A stretch of 64,000 bases of DNA from Symbiodinium natans (Eukaryota; Sar; Dinophyceae; Suessiales; Symbiodiniaceae): the NCBI GenBank assembly GCA_905221605.1, contig CAJNDS010000680.1:499204-563203 (forward strand), given 5' to 3'. Every line of letters begins with the position of its first letter. Within the stretch, counting starts at the first letter, position 1. The translations under genes and the position numbers were made by a program. Under the pieces are notes generated by a model, which was not told the origin of the DNA, did not search any database, and saw only the letters and a list, made by a program, of their open reading frames with translations. Positions 20,016-30,820 of the stretch are shown here, piece after piece.

Positions 20016-22205
20016 CCCTGCATCTGTCATGCAAACTTTCTCGACTCGCGCTGTCACCTCTTTGAGAGATGCCGGTACTGAGCTGCCACCCGCTGAGCGA
20101 TGCTGCGCACTTCCACACGTAAGAATCCATATGTCTGTGTGATGCTTTGTGATGCTGCAGTATGCACAAGTCTCAAGAAAGCTCATGGTCGGAGGCGCTC
20201 TTCATGAGGAACAAACTGGCTGCACGCAGAAGCTTGTCTCGTGCAACAGCCAGCACGCACGGCCCGGGGCTATTGCAAAGCTTAGAACCGGTGCTAATGC
20301 TGAACCGCTGGGGGGAAACCAGGCATGGCGCGCGAGCCCCGGTGCAAGCAGTGCGTGCACATATGCAGATGTATGCAGATTCGATACGAGCTCCAATGGG
20401 AAGCTGTCAAGGCAATGCTTTGGAGAGAAGCAGGCTGTATCCCAGTCCATCGGCCGAAGAAGCTACCAGACGACGTTGAGCTGAAGCCACCCAAAAAAAG
20501 CACCGCGACTGAACATCACAAAATGCGCCGCTCTCCCGAAGACAAAAGCCTTTCCAAGTGGGCCTTTTAGAGGGCCCTGCTCAGCGCTGTCAAGCTCTTT
20601 CAGAGCTCCTCACGCCAGCAGCGCCACTTGCAGTGCTCCTGGTGGTGCTTCTCACCTGCCCGAAGTGGGCAAGGGCACGATGAGCATGACACCGGCACAG
20701 CATCGCATGGCACGGCACGACATGCCCTGACATGCAGAAACTCAACAATGCATCCGGCTTTGCTTGCAGATCTTCAGCACGTTCTCCGTGGACTCGATGA
20801 GGTGCGCATGCTGCACCTGTAAGGGGCTCGGCTGTCCTTCGCTTCTCACAACGCTGCCCCAGGCACCTTCTCATCCTTCTATCACCAGGGGCCAGCAGAC
20901 AGAACCCCAGCCGGCCTTCTTTGCTTCCTGCACGCGGAACTCGAGGTGCTCGCCTTGGCGAGGGCACATGAGGTCAAGATGGGCAAGCTGACAATGCTTG
21001 AGGAGCGCTGCGTCCAACCATGCAGCTTTCTTCCAGCAAAGCCACACGTGTTTCCCAAATGCCGCTTCATTTCTTTCTCACATTTCCTTCGGGTCCAAAA
21101 GGCTGAGATTCACAGAAGTGCCTCCAAGAGCAACACGGGGCCAAGAAGGGCTGGCCTCTTGCAAGTTTGGCCTTTTGCCAGAAACGATTTGGACTCCTCT
21201 TTCACCTCCTGGAAAAAACTTGCGGCAGCTTCGTAGCCACCGGGAGGCATGGGCCACAAGATGTTACAGAACCGCATTCCGCCACGGCCTCGGGAACGGG
21301 GCGCTTCACGGAGTTCACCAGCTTTGCGATGGACTCCTGCGCCTGTGGGGGGCAGCTGCACATGCATCTAGTCACATGCCCGGGCTCTTCTGCTCAGATC
21401 GCTTGCGCCGCGCATGTTAAGGTCACGGCAAAACGAAGACTTGCAAACAGCTCTTGCAAAGGAGGTCTTCACACTAAGACGAAGAGGCAGCCGTGTGGGG
21501 TCCTGCGTCTCATAGGACTTGTTGCTGTCTGGGTCCAGGGATTCAAAGGCTTCCTGGAGGCAAGCTGCTGGAACAAGTCCACACAAGTCCTTGACCGAAC
21601 ACACATGCGAACCCATCGCCCAAACCTTGATGTGCTCCAAGTCTGGGATGTGAAATGCAAAGGCAGCATCCTGCAACAGGCTGGCACAAAGCATCAACGA
21701 TGGAAGCCTAAACGGCCGAAAACCCTGCATGTCTGAATGCATCTTCCCAGTCCTCGCTCGGTGAACTTGCCGCGCCTCCCGCGCGAGTCGAGCTTCGTTC
21801 ATGTGGTCCGACACACGAGGCCCCCCCCCCCCTCCGCATTTCGCACAGGTTCTTCAGCGGGCCTCCCAGCTGCATGACGAAGAGCACGGCAGAGATTCGA
21901 AGTCCTCGAGGTGCACGTGGTATGAGTATGTATGAGGCATGTGACCAGACAACTTCTGGTGGGACTGGTGGGAGCAAAGGTCCTTGAAAGATCATCGCGA
22001 GGGAGGCTGGAGGAAGGATGGCCAAGGTTTGGGGGGGAGAGGTTGCAAGGCACCTGGAGTTGCGGAGCCGAGGTGCGCTGGCGGACACGCACAACATGCC
22101 TTCCCACTTCTGCACTCTCCTGCACCGTTGCACGCATCCAACAAGCGCAACAGGGCCGTGTAGGGAAGCAAATGCCAGAGACAGCATCATGCATGAATGG
22201 GCAGC
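20016..22205. repeat. Tandem duplication, copy 1 (2190 bp unit)
   Basis: Bases 20016-21700 repeat at 22206-23890 with an offset of 2190 and only about seven substitutions that I could spot, for example atgagg/atgggg at 20205 and ctgaag/ctgatg at 20481. From about 21700 to 22150 the match to 23890-24310 continues but with many substitutions and small indels. Confidence 0.93.
20640..22190 (-). CDS. Unidentified protein, tandem copy 1
   Basis: Minus-strand exons with clean borders: 21626-21670 (DAAFAFHIPDLEHIK), 21503-21553 (EAFESLDPDSNKSYETQ, GA donor), 21273-21336 (ESIAKLVNSVKRPVPEAVAE), about 21171-21208 (EVKEESKSFLAK) and 20763-20816 (VQHAHLIESTENVLKICK). A longer frame at about 20885-21055 (WLDAALLKHCQLAHLDLMC, then GEHLEFRVQEAKKAGWG) ends in TGA. 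An upstream frame reads GGAASSPSEDWED; the copies differ there at a synonymous site. The segment LDPDSNKSYETQ has the D-x-D-x-N spacing of an EF-hand loop but lacks the usual Gly, so calcium binding is only a guess. The earliest Met is at 22190, followed by a hydrophobic stretch. I do not recognise the family. It is followed on the same strand by CSD module D. Confidence 0.48.
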
Positions 22206-24310
22206 ACCTGCATCTGTCATGCAAACTTTCTCGGCTCGCGCTGTCACCTCTTTGAGAGATGCCGGTACTGAGCTGCCACCCGCTGAGCGATGCTGCGCAC
22301 TTCCACACGTAAGAATCCACATGTCTGTGTGATGCTTTGTGATGCTGCAGTATGCACAAGTCTCAAGAAAGCTCATGGTCGGAGGCGCTCTTCATGGGGA
22401 ACAAACTGGCTGCACGCAGAAGCTTGTCTCGTGCAACAGCCAGCACGCACGGCCCGGGGCTATTGCAAAGCTTAGAGCCGGTGCTAATGCTGAACCGCTG
22501 GGGGGAAACCAGGCATGGCGCGCGAGCCCCGGTGCAAGCAGTGCGTGCACATATGCAGATGTATGCAGATTCGATACGAGCTCCAATGGGAAGCTGTCAA
22601 GGCAATGCTTTGGAGAGAAGCAGGCTGTATCCCAGTCCATCGGCCGAAGAAGCTACCAGACGACGTTGAGCTGATGCCACCCAAAAAAAGCACCGCGACT
22701 GAACATCACAAAATGCGCCGCTCTCCCGAAGACAAAAGCCTTTCCAAGTGGGCCTTTTAGAGGGCCCTGCTCAGCGCTGTCAAGCTCTTTCAGAGCTCCT
22801 CACGCCAGCAGCGCCACTTGCAGTGCTCCTGGTGGTGCTTCTCACCTGCCCGAAGTGGGCAAGGGCACGATGAGCATGACACCGGCACAGCATCGCATGG
22901 CACGGCACGACATGCCCTGACATGCAGAAACTCAACAATGCATCCGGCTTTGCTTGCAGATCTTCAGCACGTTCTCCGTGGACTCGATGAGGTGCGCATG
23001 CTGCACCTGTAAGGGGCTCGGCTGTCCTTCGCTTCTCACAACGCTGCCCCAGGCACCTTCTCATCCTTCTATCACCAGGGGCCAGCAGACAGAACCCCAG
23101 CCGGCCTTCTTTGCTTCCTGCACGCGGAACTCGAGGTGCTCGCCTTGGCGAGGGCACATGGGGTCAAGATGGGCAAGCTGACAATGCTTGAGGAGCGCTG
23201 CGTCCAACCATGCAGCTTTCTTCCAGCAAAGCCACACGTGTTTCCCAAATGCCGCTTCATTTCTTTCTCACATTTCCTTCGGGTCCAAAAGGCTGAGATT
23301 CACAGAAGTGCCTCCAAGAGCAACACGGGGCCAAGAAGGGCTGGCCTCTTGCAAGTTTGGCCTTTTGCCAGAAACGATTTGGACTCCTCTTTCACCTCCT
23401 GGAAAAAACTTGCGGCAGCTTCGTAGCCACCGGGAGGCATGGGCCACAAGATGATACAGAACCGCATTCCGCCACGGCCTCGGGAACGGGGCGCTTCACG
23501 GAGTTCACCAGCTTTGCGATGGACTCCTGCGCCTGTGGGGGGCAGCTGCACATGCATCTAGTCACATGCCCGGGCTCTTCTGCTCAGATCGCTTGCGCCG
23601 CGCATGTTAAGGTCACGGCAAAACGAAGACTTGCAAACAGCTCTTGCAAAGGAGGTCTTCACACTAAGACGAAGAGGCAGCCGTGTGGGGTCCTGCGTCT
23701 CATAGGACTTGTTGCTGTCTGGGTCCAGGGATTCAAAGGCTTCCTGGAGGCAAGCTGCTGGAACAAGTCCACACAAGTCCTTGACCGAACACACATGCGA
23801 ACCCATCGCCCAAACCTTGATGTGCTCCAAGTCTGGGATGTGAAATGCAAAGGCAGCATCCTGCAACAGGCTGGCACAAACCAGGCGGGCACAAATCATC
23901 ATCGATGGAAGCCTAAACCCTCTGAATGCCCAGTGACATCTTCCCAGTCCTCACTCGGTGAACTTGCCGCGCCTCCCGCGCGAGTCGAGAATTCCGACAC
24001 ACGAGGCCCCCGAATTTTGCGAGCAGCTCGAACCGGTTCTTCAGCGGGCCTCCCAGCTGCATGACGAAGAGCACGGCACAGATTCGGAGTCCTCGAGGTG
24101 CACGTGGTATGAGTACGTATGAGTCGTACGACCAGAGCAAAGCTCCTTGAAAGATCATCGCGAGGGAGGCTGGAGGAAGGATGGCCAAATGTTTGGGGGG
24201 AGAGGTTGCAAGGCACCTGGAGTTGCGGAGCCGAGGTGCGCTGGCGGACACGCACAACATGCCCTCCCACTTCTGCGCACTACTTTTGCAGATAGAAAGC
24301 GCAACAAGGT
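22206..24310. repeat. Tandem duplication, copy 2
   Basis: Second copy of the 2190 bp unit. Its right 400 bases are clearly more diverged from copy 1 than its left 1.68 kb. Confidence 0.93.
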
Positions 24311-24415
24311 CACGCAGCATTTCACAGGCAATCATCTTTTGTAACGGTCGCCAGGGAAGCGAATGCCGGCCAGAACCAGGACAGCAACATGCAGCAGTGT
24401 GACTTTGAAGGCCAT
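22830..24415 (-). CDS. Unidentified protein, tandem copy 2, with signal-like N-terminus
   Basis: The exon series of copy 1 recurs 2190 bases to the right: 23816-23860, 23693-23743, 23463-23526, about 23361-23398 and 22953-23006, with the same splice borders. Copy 2 has a convincing start: ATG at 24415 gives MAFKVTLLHVAVLVLAGIRF, a short basic head and a hydrophobic core as in a signal peptide or anchor. Next come KWEGMLCVSASAPRLRN (about 24210-24275) and LGGPLKNRFELLAKFGG. The copies differ most in this N-terminal region, so their targeting could differ. The product is unknown. Extracellular or endomembrane location is inferred only from the hydrophobic start. Confidence 0.48.
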
Positions 24416-25259
24416 ACTTGGTGCTTCGTTCCTTCTTCCTTCGTGCGTCTGCCTCCCACTTTAAGAACTCATCACTGTTTACGGCTTGTCCCACCGCCCC
24501 GATTTTCAAATGGCTCGCTGCCACCACCTGATTCCTGCTACAGAGAAGCGTGACGTAGATAGAGATGAGACTCCGAAGGCTCAAGAGAGCTTTCTAGCCC
24601 GAGAACTGAAGAATTACGAGCCATGCTTGATCTAGGTTGCGTCAGAAAACCGGGACCGAAAATGGCTCGTGTCTGGGTTCTCCGGCTTTGCACAACGCCT
24701 CTGAGACAGTTTTCGAACAAGTGACTCTTGTCGGACTTATAACCAATACCTACAGGTCATCGCATTGGCTGCCTCAGTATTGTGTACGCTTCAGACACGT
24801 ATGCTCTCCTTAGGACAGGACATGTGCAGTCGCAGTCGCAGCTTAGGGCGCAACCTTGGATCATTCTAAGCAAAACGTGAGGGAACCTGCAACAGGTTCG
24901 AGAGTCAACATCTTTGCCGCCGGAAGTGGGAGATCACGAGGAACGCCTGGGAGCGGGCATGGTTGGGATGCCCTCTAATGCGGTGCATGCCAGCAGACAG
25001 GTGCAAGGTGACGGAGAATCGCGAGCTTCTTCAGATAAGGCACCAATACGATCGCGCAGGTACCTCAGAGGTGAGATTGCATTGCAAGCCGCCGCAAGCC
25101 ATCAAATGTCACGAAGCGACGCAGCAACTGGAAGCGAACAACACATCCAAACCCTAAACCCCAATCCCCAATCCCCCTTCGAGGAAATGCATTGCCCAGG
25201 TTGCGCCAAGCAGGATGCCAGGCGTGGCCGTAGCTTTTCTGGAATGCCGTAGGCCTGGA

Positions 25260-25666
25260 ACTCGCGACTCGACAGAAGAGATCAAGAAAACTCTATAATA
25301 TGTATGTATATATATATACATATATACCCCCCCCCCACCCCCCCCCCCCCCCCCCCCCCCACCCCCCCCCCCACCCCCCCCCCATGGTATCCCCCCCCCC
25401 CCACCCCCCCTAAACCCTAAACCCTAAACCCCAAAGCCCTAAACCCTAAACCCTAAACCGCGGGGGGGGGCGCGCGACCCTATATAAACCCTAAACCCTA
25501 AACCCTAAACCCTAAACCCTAAACCCAAACCCCAACCACACCACCGATCAGGGGGGCCCAAACCACAGGGGGGCGGGGCGGGAAAGAATTTGGGCCGGGG
25601 GCCGGGGGGGGGGGGACCATGGGGTGGGGGGGGGGGGGGGGGTGGGGGGGGCAGCGACGCTGCACC

Positions 25667-25697
<31 letters not shown>

Positions 25698-25708
25698 CAT
25701 ATGTACAT

Positions 25709-25739
<31 letters not shown>

Positions 25740-25840
25740 TATATATATATAGTATAACTATCTATATATCTACATCTATCTATCTATCTGTCTATCTGTG
25801 TATATGTGACAACCTCTGAGGTATCTCAGCTACGATTGTC
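25260..25840. repeat. Composite low-complexity block: poly-C, telomere repeat, poly-G, (TA)n
   Basis: Poly-C (about 25326-25410) is followed by CCCTAAA units (25408-25530), poly-G (about 25598-25657) and about 100 bases of (TA)n. No coding potential is credible here. Confidence 0.95.
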
Positions 25841-25881
25841 CATAGCCTAAACGGGAATCGTTTTGTGACAGGGAAGCGCAC

Positions 25882-25941
25882 CTGCACCCGCTGTTGCATT
25901 CGCAACCTCAGGTCCTCCACCGGCGCCTCTTGGAAGAGCAT
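25882..25941 (-). CDS. Exon resembling a cold-shock-domain strand
   Basis: After a GCGCAG acceptor the minus strand reads MLFQEAPVEDLRLRMQQR and ends VQ before a GTGCGC donor; the frame stays open for VRFPVTK. The pattern (hydrophobic strand, APVEDLRL turn, QRVQVRF strand) resembles the region between RNP2 and the fourth strand in the CSD modules, but no RNP1 exon was found next to it. Treat as a lone exon of uncertain family. Confidence 0.3.
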
Positions 25942-25984
25942 CTGCGCCAGGAACAAAGGGGAAGCGCGTGCAAAAGTCTTATGT

Positions 25985-26070
25985 ATCTGTATGTATGTAT
26001 GTATGTATGTACGTACATATACACACATATTATATATATATATATGTGTGTGTGTGTGTATGCTACGCAT
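25985..26070. repeat. (GTAT)n/(TA)n/(TG)n microsatellite
   Basis: Consecutive gtatgtat, tatata and tgtgtg runs. Confidence 0.9.
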
Positions 26071-26279
26071 TATATTGTACTCACACACACAATGAGAGGT
26101 GTACCTTGTTATATGTGACTGTAAAAAGCTATGATGCAATGATATTCTTATTGTAACTCATATTTGAGCTTTAAAGGGATTTGCGGCACGCAATGGCGCA
26201 AACAGACCTCTGCGACACTGCACAGGAGCGCATCCAGCGGCTCCAGTATGCCCTCGACGATGGCTGCCTCGGAAAGGGG

Positions 26280-26413
26280 TTCAGGGGTTTTAGTTTAGGG
26301 TGTAGGGTGTAGGGTTTAGGGTTTATAAGGTTTCGGGTTTAGGGTTTAGGGTTTAGGGTTTAGGGTTTAGGGTTTAGGGCTTACGATTTAGGGTTTAGGG
26401 TTTAGGGTTTAGA
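26280..26413 (+). repeat. Interstitial telomere repeat (TTTAGGG)n
   Basis: About seventeen TTTAGGG-type units with scattered variants (gtgtaggg, cttacgat). Confidence 0.95.
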
Positions 26414-26937
26414 GGTTCAGAAATGGTGGAACCAACCTTCGGCCCTGCTCGTACTTGGCCCGTGTGATCTGGTGAGGATGCTGAGAGCTCGATGCCGGCT
26501 GAAGATTAAAAATCGTTTTTCTAAGTTATTCAACTTGGGTCTTGCCGGGTCATGCATAATTAACATCCTAATACAAATCGCTATTCTACGTTGTTGTACT
26601 TGGGTCTTGCCGGGTCAAGCATGCATCCTGTCCAATTTGTACGATTTCGACAACCGGACTGAAACGGGTGGATGCAAGTCAACGTCGGCAGCTTGCTAGA
26701 TGCCAGAAATCGACACGCCCCACATGGCAGCAGTTTCCGAGAGTTCAGACAGCGCCTGTCTCCAGGACTTCGCATGCCACCGTCCCTTGTGCGCTGTCAG
26801 TCGACCAAGCCGAGTTTCAAGGCTTCGTCATCTCAGTCCCACTGTCTTGTGCTCAGTTTGCTCAGTGGGCAGTGGGCTTGCTAGCGACTCTGCATCCATG
26901 CTGGCGCGCCACGGGGAGCCATTGCTGTAATTGTTTG

Positions 26938-27290
26938 GCAGATGCGCACGCGTGAGCCCCACGCAGCAGGCTCGTGCTGTGCGCCGTAGACACCTTTCCC
27001 AAAATGCGCACGCGATTCGGCCAACGAGGCAAAAAGCTTTGCTGCCATCTGCTCAAGGTTCGCCACGTTTCGGAATGCCAGCTCGTTAGTGTAGTGATAA
27101 ATGACTATGAGGCCATCCGCCATCACGATGCGACTGGAGATCACGGAGATCGAAGGCATGGCGCCAAATCTGAACTGGCCCCTCCAGAGACTCGTGCCGG
27201 AAGGTCACGAGCTCGCCCACACAATCCTCCACATCCGGGAAAAAACCTGCCGGCGACTGCAGGGCGACATCGAGCGTCTCGAGGTCCAAG
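26938..27290 (-). CDS. HYT/GVY-box domain protein, partial
   Basis: Exon 26938-27133 (CTCCAG acceptor) reads ADGLIVIYHYTNELAF, RNVANLEQMAAKLFAS, then SRAHFGKGVYGAQHEPAAW. I recall the combination HYTNE...AxLFAS...RAHFGKGVY...EPAxWG from many dinoflagellate proteins, where it accompanies repeats or VWA-like regions. HYT plus GxGVY also resembles the first two motifs of ADP-ribosyltransferases, which is only a motif-level analogy. Upstream, about 27165-27290, the same strand reads GELVTFRHESLEGPVQIW, a segment I associate with the same protein type. Start, stop and exon count are unknown. The plus strand over 27101-27349 is also open but has no recognised motif. Confidence 0.55.
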
Positions 27291-27875
27291 AGGCAAGACG
27301 AGAATTGAACTTGACAACAAACCTAGAGATCAATATGACCCAGGTATGACAGCACGGGTCATCCGAAGTCTTCGAGCAATCTTCAATGATTTGCTACCCT
27401 AAACCCTAAAACCGCCCGCCACCCCCCTCTCTTGTCTTTTGGGGTAGGCGGGCGCTGGTCAACCGCTCAGTGAGACCCTGCGAGGGAGCCTGGTGGGCGA
27501 CCGAGCTGGCCTCCAGGCTGGCTTACCCTCCAGGCGAGTCAGCAGTTGTCCCCTGACCCCCGTCCGCTGGGCTGCGTGGATCAGGGGCCGTTTTGTTGGG
27601 GCAGGCAAGGCTTCGGCCCAAAAAATGCTTCTCTCTGCCCTCAAACCAGGCTGGTCCACGCACCTGGCCACCTGCCCTGTGGCCCTGCCCTCCCTGGCCC
27701 AACGAGCTGTCCACGCACTTGTGGAGGTCTCAAAAGGGCGTGAGTGCTGACCCATGTGATGCTAAACAGATAAAAGAAGGTCTTAACTCCTTGAGAGTTG
27801 TAAGTGGGCGGTCTTGGGGTGGGTAGGTCTGCAGACTACTGCGCGCTCCCAAAGCGCGCTTCCGTTTGGCACGCC

Positions 27876-27909
27876 CTAAACCCTAAACCCTAAGCCCTAA
27901 ACCCTAAAA
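27876..27909 (-). repeat. Short telomere-like block
   Basis: Four to five CCCTAAA-type units. Confidence 0.88.
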
Positions 27910-28038
27910 CCGGCTAACTCCGTTCTCCAAAAAACGGAATGCAACCCCAGGCAGCCTGAGGATCCGCGAGCCGAGAGCGCGTGGGAGCTTGCCAGGCGAA
28001 GGCGCCCACCTCGAGCAAAGCTGAAAAGAGCTCACAGG

Positions 28039-28161
28039 TTTTAGGGTTTACGGTTTAGGGTTGAGGGTTTAGGGCTCAGGCTTCAGGGGTTAGGGTTTAG
28101 GGTTTAAGGTTTAGGGTTTAGGGTTTAGCGTTTAGGGTTTGGGGTTTAGGGTTTAGGGTGG
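28039..28161 (+). repeat. Interstitial telomere repeat (TTTAGGG)n, degenerate
   Basis: About sixteen units with many variants (ttgaggg, ctcaggc, ttaaggt). Confidence 0.93.
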
Positions 28162-29200
28162 CTTGCACCGACGAGCTCCTTGCAGAAATGCCCGAGGGAA
28201 GGCGGAGAAGGGAGAGGGAAGGCTTCAGAAAGAGAAGGGGATTGGGAGACAGCGAGACTGCGAAGCACCCACACCCTCTCACCTTGCGAAGCAAGCAGGC
28301 ATCGCGGCTCAGATTTTGTCGTTGTTGGGGTTCGAGGCCAAGCTGGCTCTCTTTTCAACAGCGGCCCTTCTGGACGCTGCAGGGAGTTGTCCCATGGCCC
28401 TCCGTGCTTCACGACATATTGTTTGCACTTGGGTTTCCATTGCGCCGCGAAAAGCTGGCAGTGAATGCCCATATCTACAACACCGGCAATTCTGGTGGTT
28501 TGGGTCCTCCATCCTCAGGGACGTGGACTTGCAGGGTGCTACCTTTGCGGATGAAGCCCCTGCAAGTTTCATGCTGGTTCATGTGTGGCGTCTTGGCATT
28601 TCATAAGTTTGGTTTGCAGCGGGTGGGTTGTCTCATGCCTATATCTGCAGTATCTACTGGATCCGCTACGCAGAGTTGCACATCGGTCCCAAAGTCAGAC
28701 AGCAAGTAGTCAGGGGGTTTGTGTTTCAGTGGCTGTTTGGCAGGATGGCCGTTGCTGAGGAGAGTCTGCTGCCACTGAAGCCGTGACGCTCTGCCGTGCA
28801 CAAAGTGCCAAAAAAATGTGCAGTTCGGGAACCTCGCCACCCATGGCTCGGCAGCAATACCGCGCCTTAGCCAATGCCAGAAAACTTGCAGGCTGCATTG
28901 GTGCCGCCCCAAAAGGAGGCATACAGGAGGGGGGGGGGGGGAGGAGCCCCCTATACACTTGTTGGAGAGTCACCTCGCGACTGCAACCCAGTGGCCACCT
29001 TGTCGTGGTTTTGCACCAACTTCCAAGCTGCCTGGGGTCCCCAAAGAAAGTACAAACCCTTGAAGCTCTACATCCAAAAAGCAGCATAAGCCCTAAAGTT
29101 GCTAACAAGAATCCAACACTCGCGAAAAGTCCTGAAGCTCTAAACACCCCTGTCTCAACCCCTAAATAAACATCCGCAGGATTCACGGGAGCTTCCCAAA
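28161..29200. other. Unassigned; open frames on both strands
   Basis: The best candidate is a minus-strand frame at about 28640-28760 (LQWQQTLLSNGHPAKQPL, then DYLLSDFGTDVQLCVAD), which looks coding but matches nothing I know. A plus-strand frame at 28163-28606 is open for 147 codons but carries no motif. I do not assign a gene. Confidence 0.3.
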
Positions 29201-29311
29201 ATGAGGTTGCCCCGATCACATACCGCAAGCATCTTCATGCTACTCATAGGAACCCAAAAAAGGGCAAGCCTTAAAGTCTTTACTAACAGAAACCCCCCCA
29301 GTAACGGTGAA

Positions 29312-29455
29312 CCCCTAAACCCTAAACCTCAAACCCCAAACAATAAACCCCACAAACCCCAAACCCCAAACCCTAAACCCCAAACCCCAGAACCCTAAAC
29401 CCTAAACCCCTGACCCTAAACCCTAAACCCTAAACCCCAAACCCCAAACCCCATG
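29312..29455 (-). repeat. Interstitial telomere repeat, CCCTAAA/CCCCAAA mix
   Basis: About twenty 7-mers, many of them CCCCAAA. Confidence 0.94.
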
Positions 29456-29559
29456 CCTCCACGAAGGGGCGCCGCAGGATCGAGGAGGCCTCTGCCTTTG
29501 TCAGGGGCTCCACGTCACGCCTTGGGGGGGGGGAGGGAGGGGGGAGGGGGGGGGGGCGT

Positions 29560-29670
29560 TTTGGGTTTGGGGTTTAGGGTTTAGGGTTTAGGGTTTCGGG
29601 TTTAGGGTTAGGGTCGAGGGTCGAGGGTCGAGGGTCGAGGGTTGAGGGTTGAGGATTGAGGATTGAGGAT

Positions 29671-29723
<53 letters not shown>

Positions 29724-29760
29724 GGCTGAGGGCTGAGGGCTGAGGTTGAGGGTTTAGGGG
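29560..29760 (+). repeat. Telomere-derived repeat with homogenised variant blocks
   Basis: After TTTAGGG units, runs of single variants follow in order: gggtcga about 4 times, gggttga 2, ggattga 3, gggttga about 7, gggctga 3, then gggttta again. Confidence 0.95.
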
Positions 29761-30132
29761 GCTTGGGGTTGCTCAGGGGATTTGCGGGGCTTTCTAAGCG
29801 GCTGCTTAAGGTTTGCGGATGTTTGGTTTATGGGGCTCTGACTGGGATTGGGGTGTGAGGGCTTTGGGGCTTTAGGATTCGAATGCACGGCCACTCCCCA
29901 TCAAAGATTCCCGCACAGGACTCTGTGAATCAACTACTGGTGAGAACCCAGTAAAATACGGTAGTTAAAAACTTAGGAAGAAGACATTAAGGCCACTGGG
30001 TCATGCAGGTTTGTCATGAGAAGATGTGATGCTGAAAGCTCGTCGCCAGGCTGCCTCAAAGCAAAGGGCAGCCGATAGTTCCTCAGGATCCCACATCCAC
30101 ATGCAGAAGCTGCGGCTGGTACGCACTTTCAT

Positions 30133-30306
30133 AGGGTTCTTGAGGGAGGGGGGTTCCAGGCGGGGTAGGTACCTAGGGAGCCTTAGGGAAGCTTCGGGAG
30201 CCTTAGGGAGTATTAGGGAGTATGAGGGAGTATTAGGGAGTATTAGGGAGTATTCGGGAACCTTGGGTTACCTACCCCCCTTGAACCCCCCCTTTTAAGA
30301 ACCCCA
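30133..30306. mobile_element. MITE-like hairpin element with internal decamer array
   Basis: Left end agggttcttgagggaggggg plus gttccaggcggggtaggtac pairs with right end gttacctacccccc, ttgaaccccccctttt, aagaacccc. Inside are about six copies of tattagggag. A plus-strand open frame crosses it but only translates the repeat. Confidence 0.7.
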
Positions 30307-30313
30307 TAATCAC

Positions 30314-30510
30314 TCTGCATTCTGAGGGTCTCTGGCAGTAGCTGCCTCCACTTGTCCAGGTCCACTTTGCGCATCGGGCTCGGCTGCCTTTGCTTGGGCT
30401 GGGGATTGCCGAGAGGTGGAGTGGCAAATGCCAGTCACTCGCCTTTTTCATACTTCCTCAAAAGCCATTGCCGCTGACGGTCAAGTTTCCCAACTTCGGT
30501 TTTCAGAGTT
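30314..30510 (-). CDS. Unidentified C-terminal exons
   Basis: A minus-strand frame at about 30430-30505 reads LTLKTEVGKLDRQRQWLL, then RKYEKGE and stop. A second, downstream frame reads PAQAKAAEPDAQSGPGQ, VEAATARDPQNAE and stop (TGA at about 30314). The first is helical and charged, the second a low-complexity acidic tail. They may be the tail of the GST-like gene upstream or of a separate gene. No family is recognised. Confidence 0.25.
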
Positions 30511-30820
30511 AGCTTGCTTGCCGCGGCTGTTCTCAAAAGAAACGCAGCAATGAGAACAAAACGTCACACACAAGCATGCACATCTCTTCGGCTGAGACAG
30601 GCACAAACTTCGTGCAGACATTTGCGCTTCATTTGGCTTTGGCCCAGGCACGGTGCTCCGAAGGCTGGCTCCAGGGCCATGCACAAACTCAGGGAACGTG
30701 TGGTCGGCATGACATGTCATCTCAACTGGGATGCATCTCCAAACGAGCACCTAACCCTTCAACCCTACACCCGAAAGGCTGAACCCTCAAACCTCAACCC
30801 CGAAACCCGAAAAGCCTCGC

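Noticed and set aside
20016-24310. CRISPR array or phage-type repeat
   Set aside because: The repeat is a 2.19 kb gene-sized tandem duplication with intron-containing exons; there are no short regularly spaced repeats and the genome is eukaryotic.
28158-28709. 183-codon plus-strand frame
   Set aside because: It begins at a telomere block, has no motif, and overlaps alternative minus-strand frames; not enough to call a gene.
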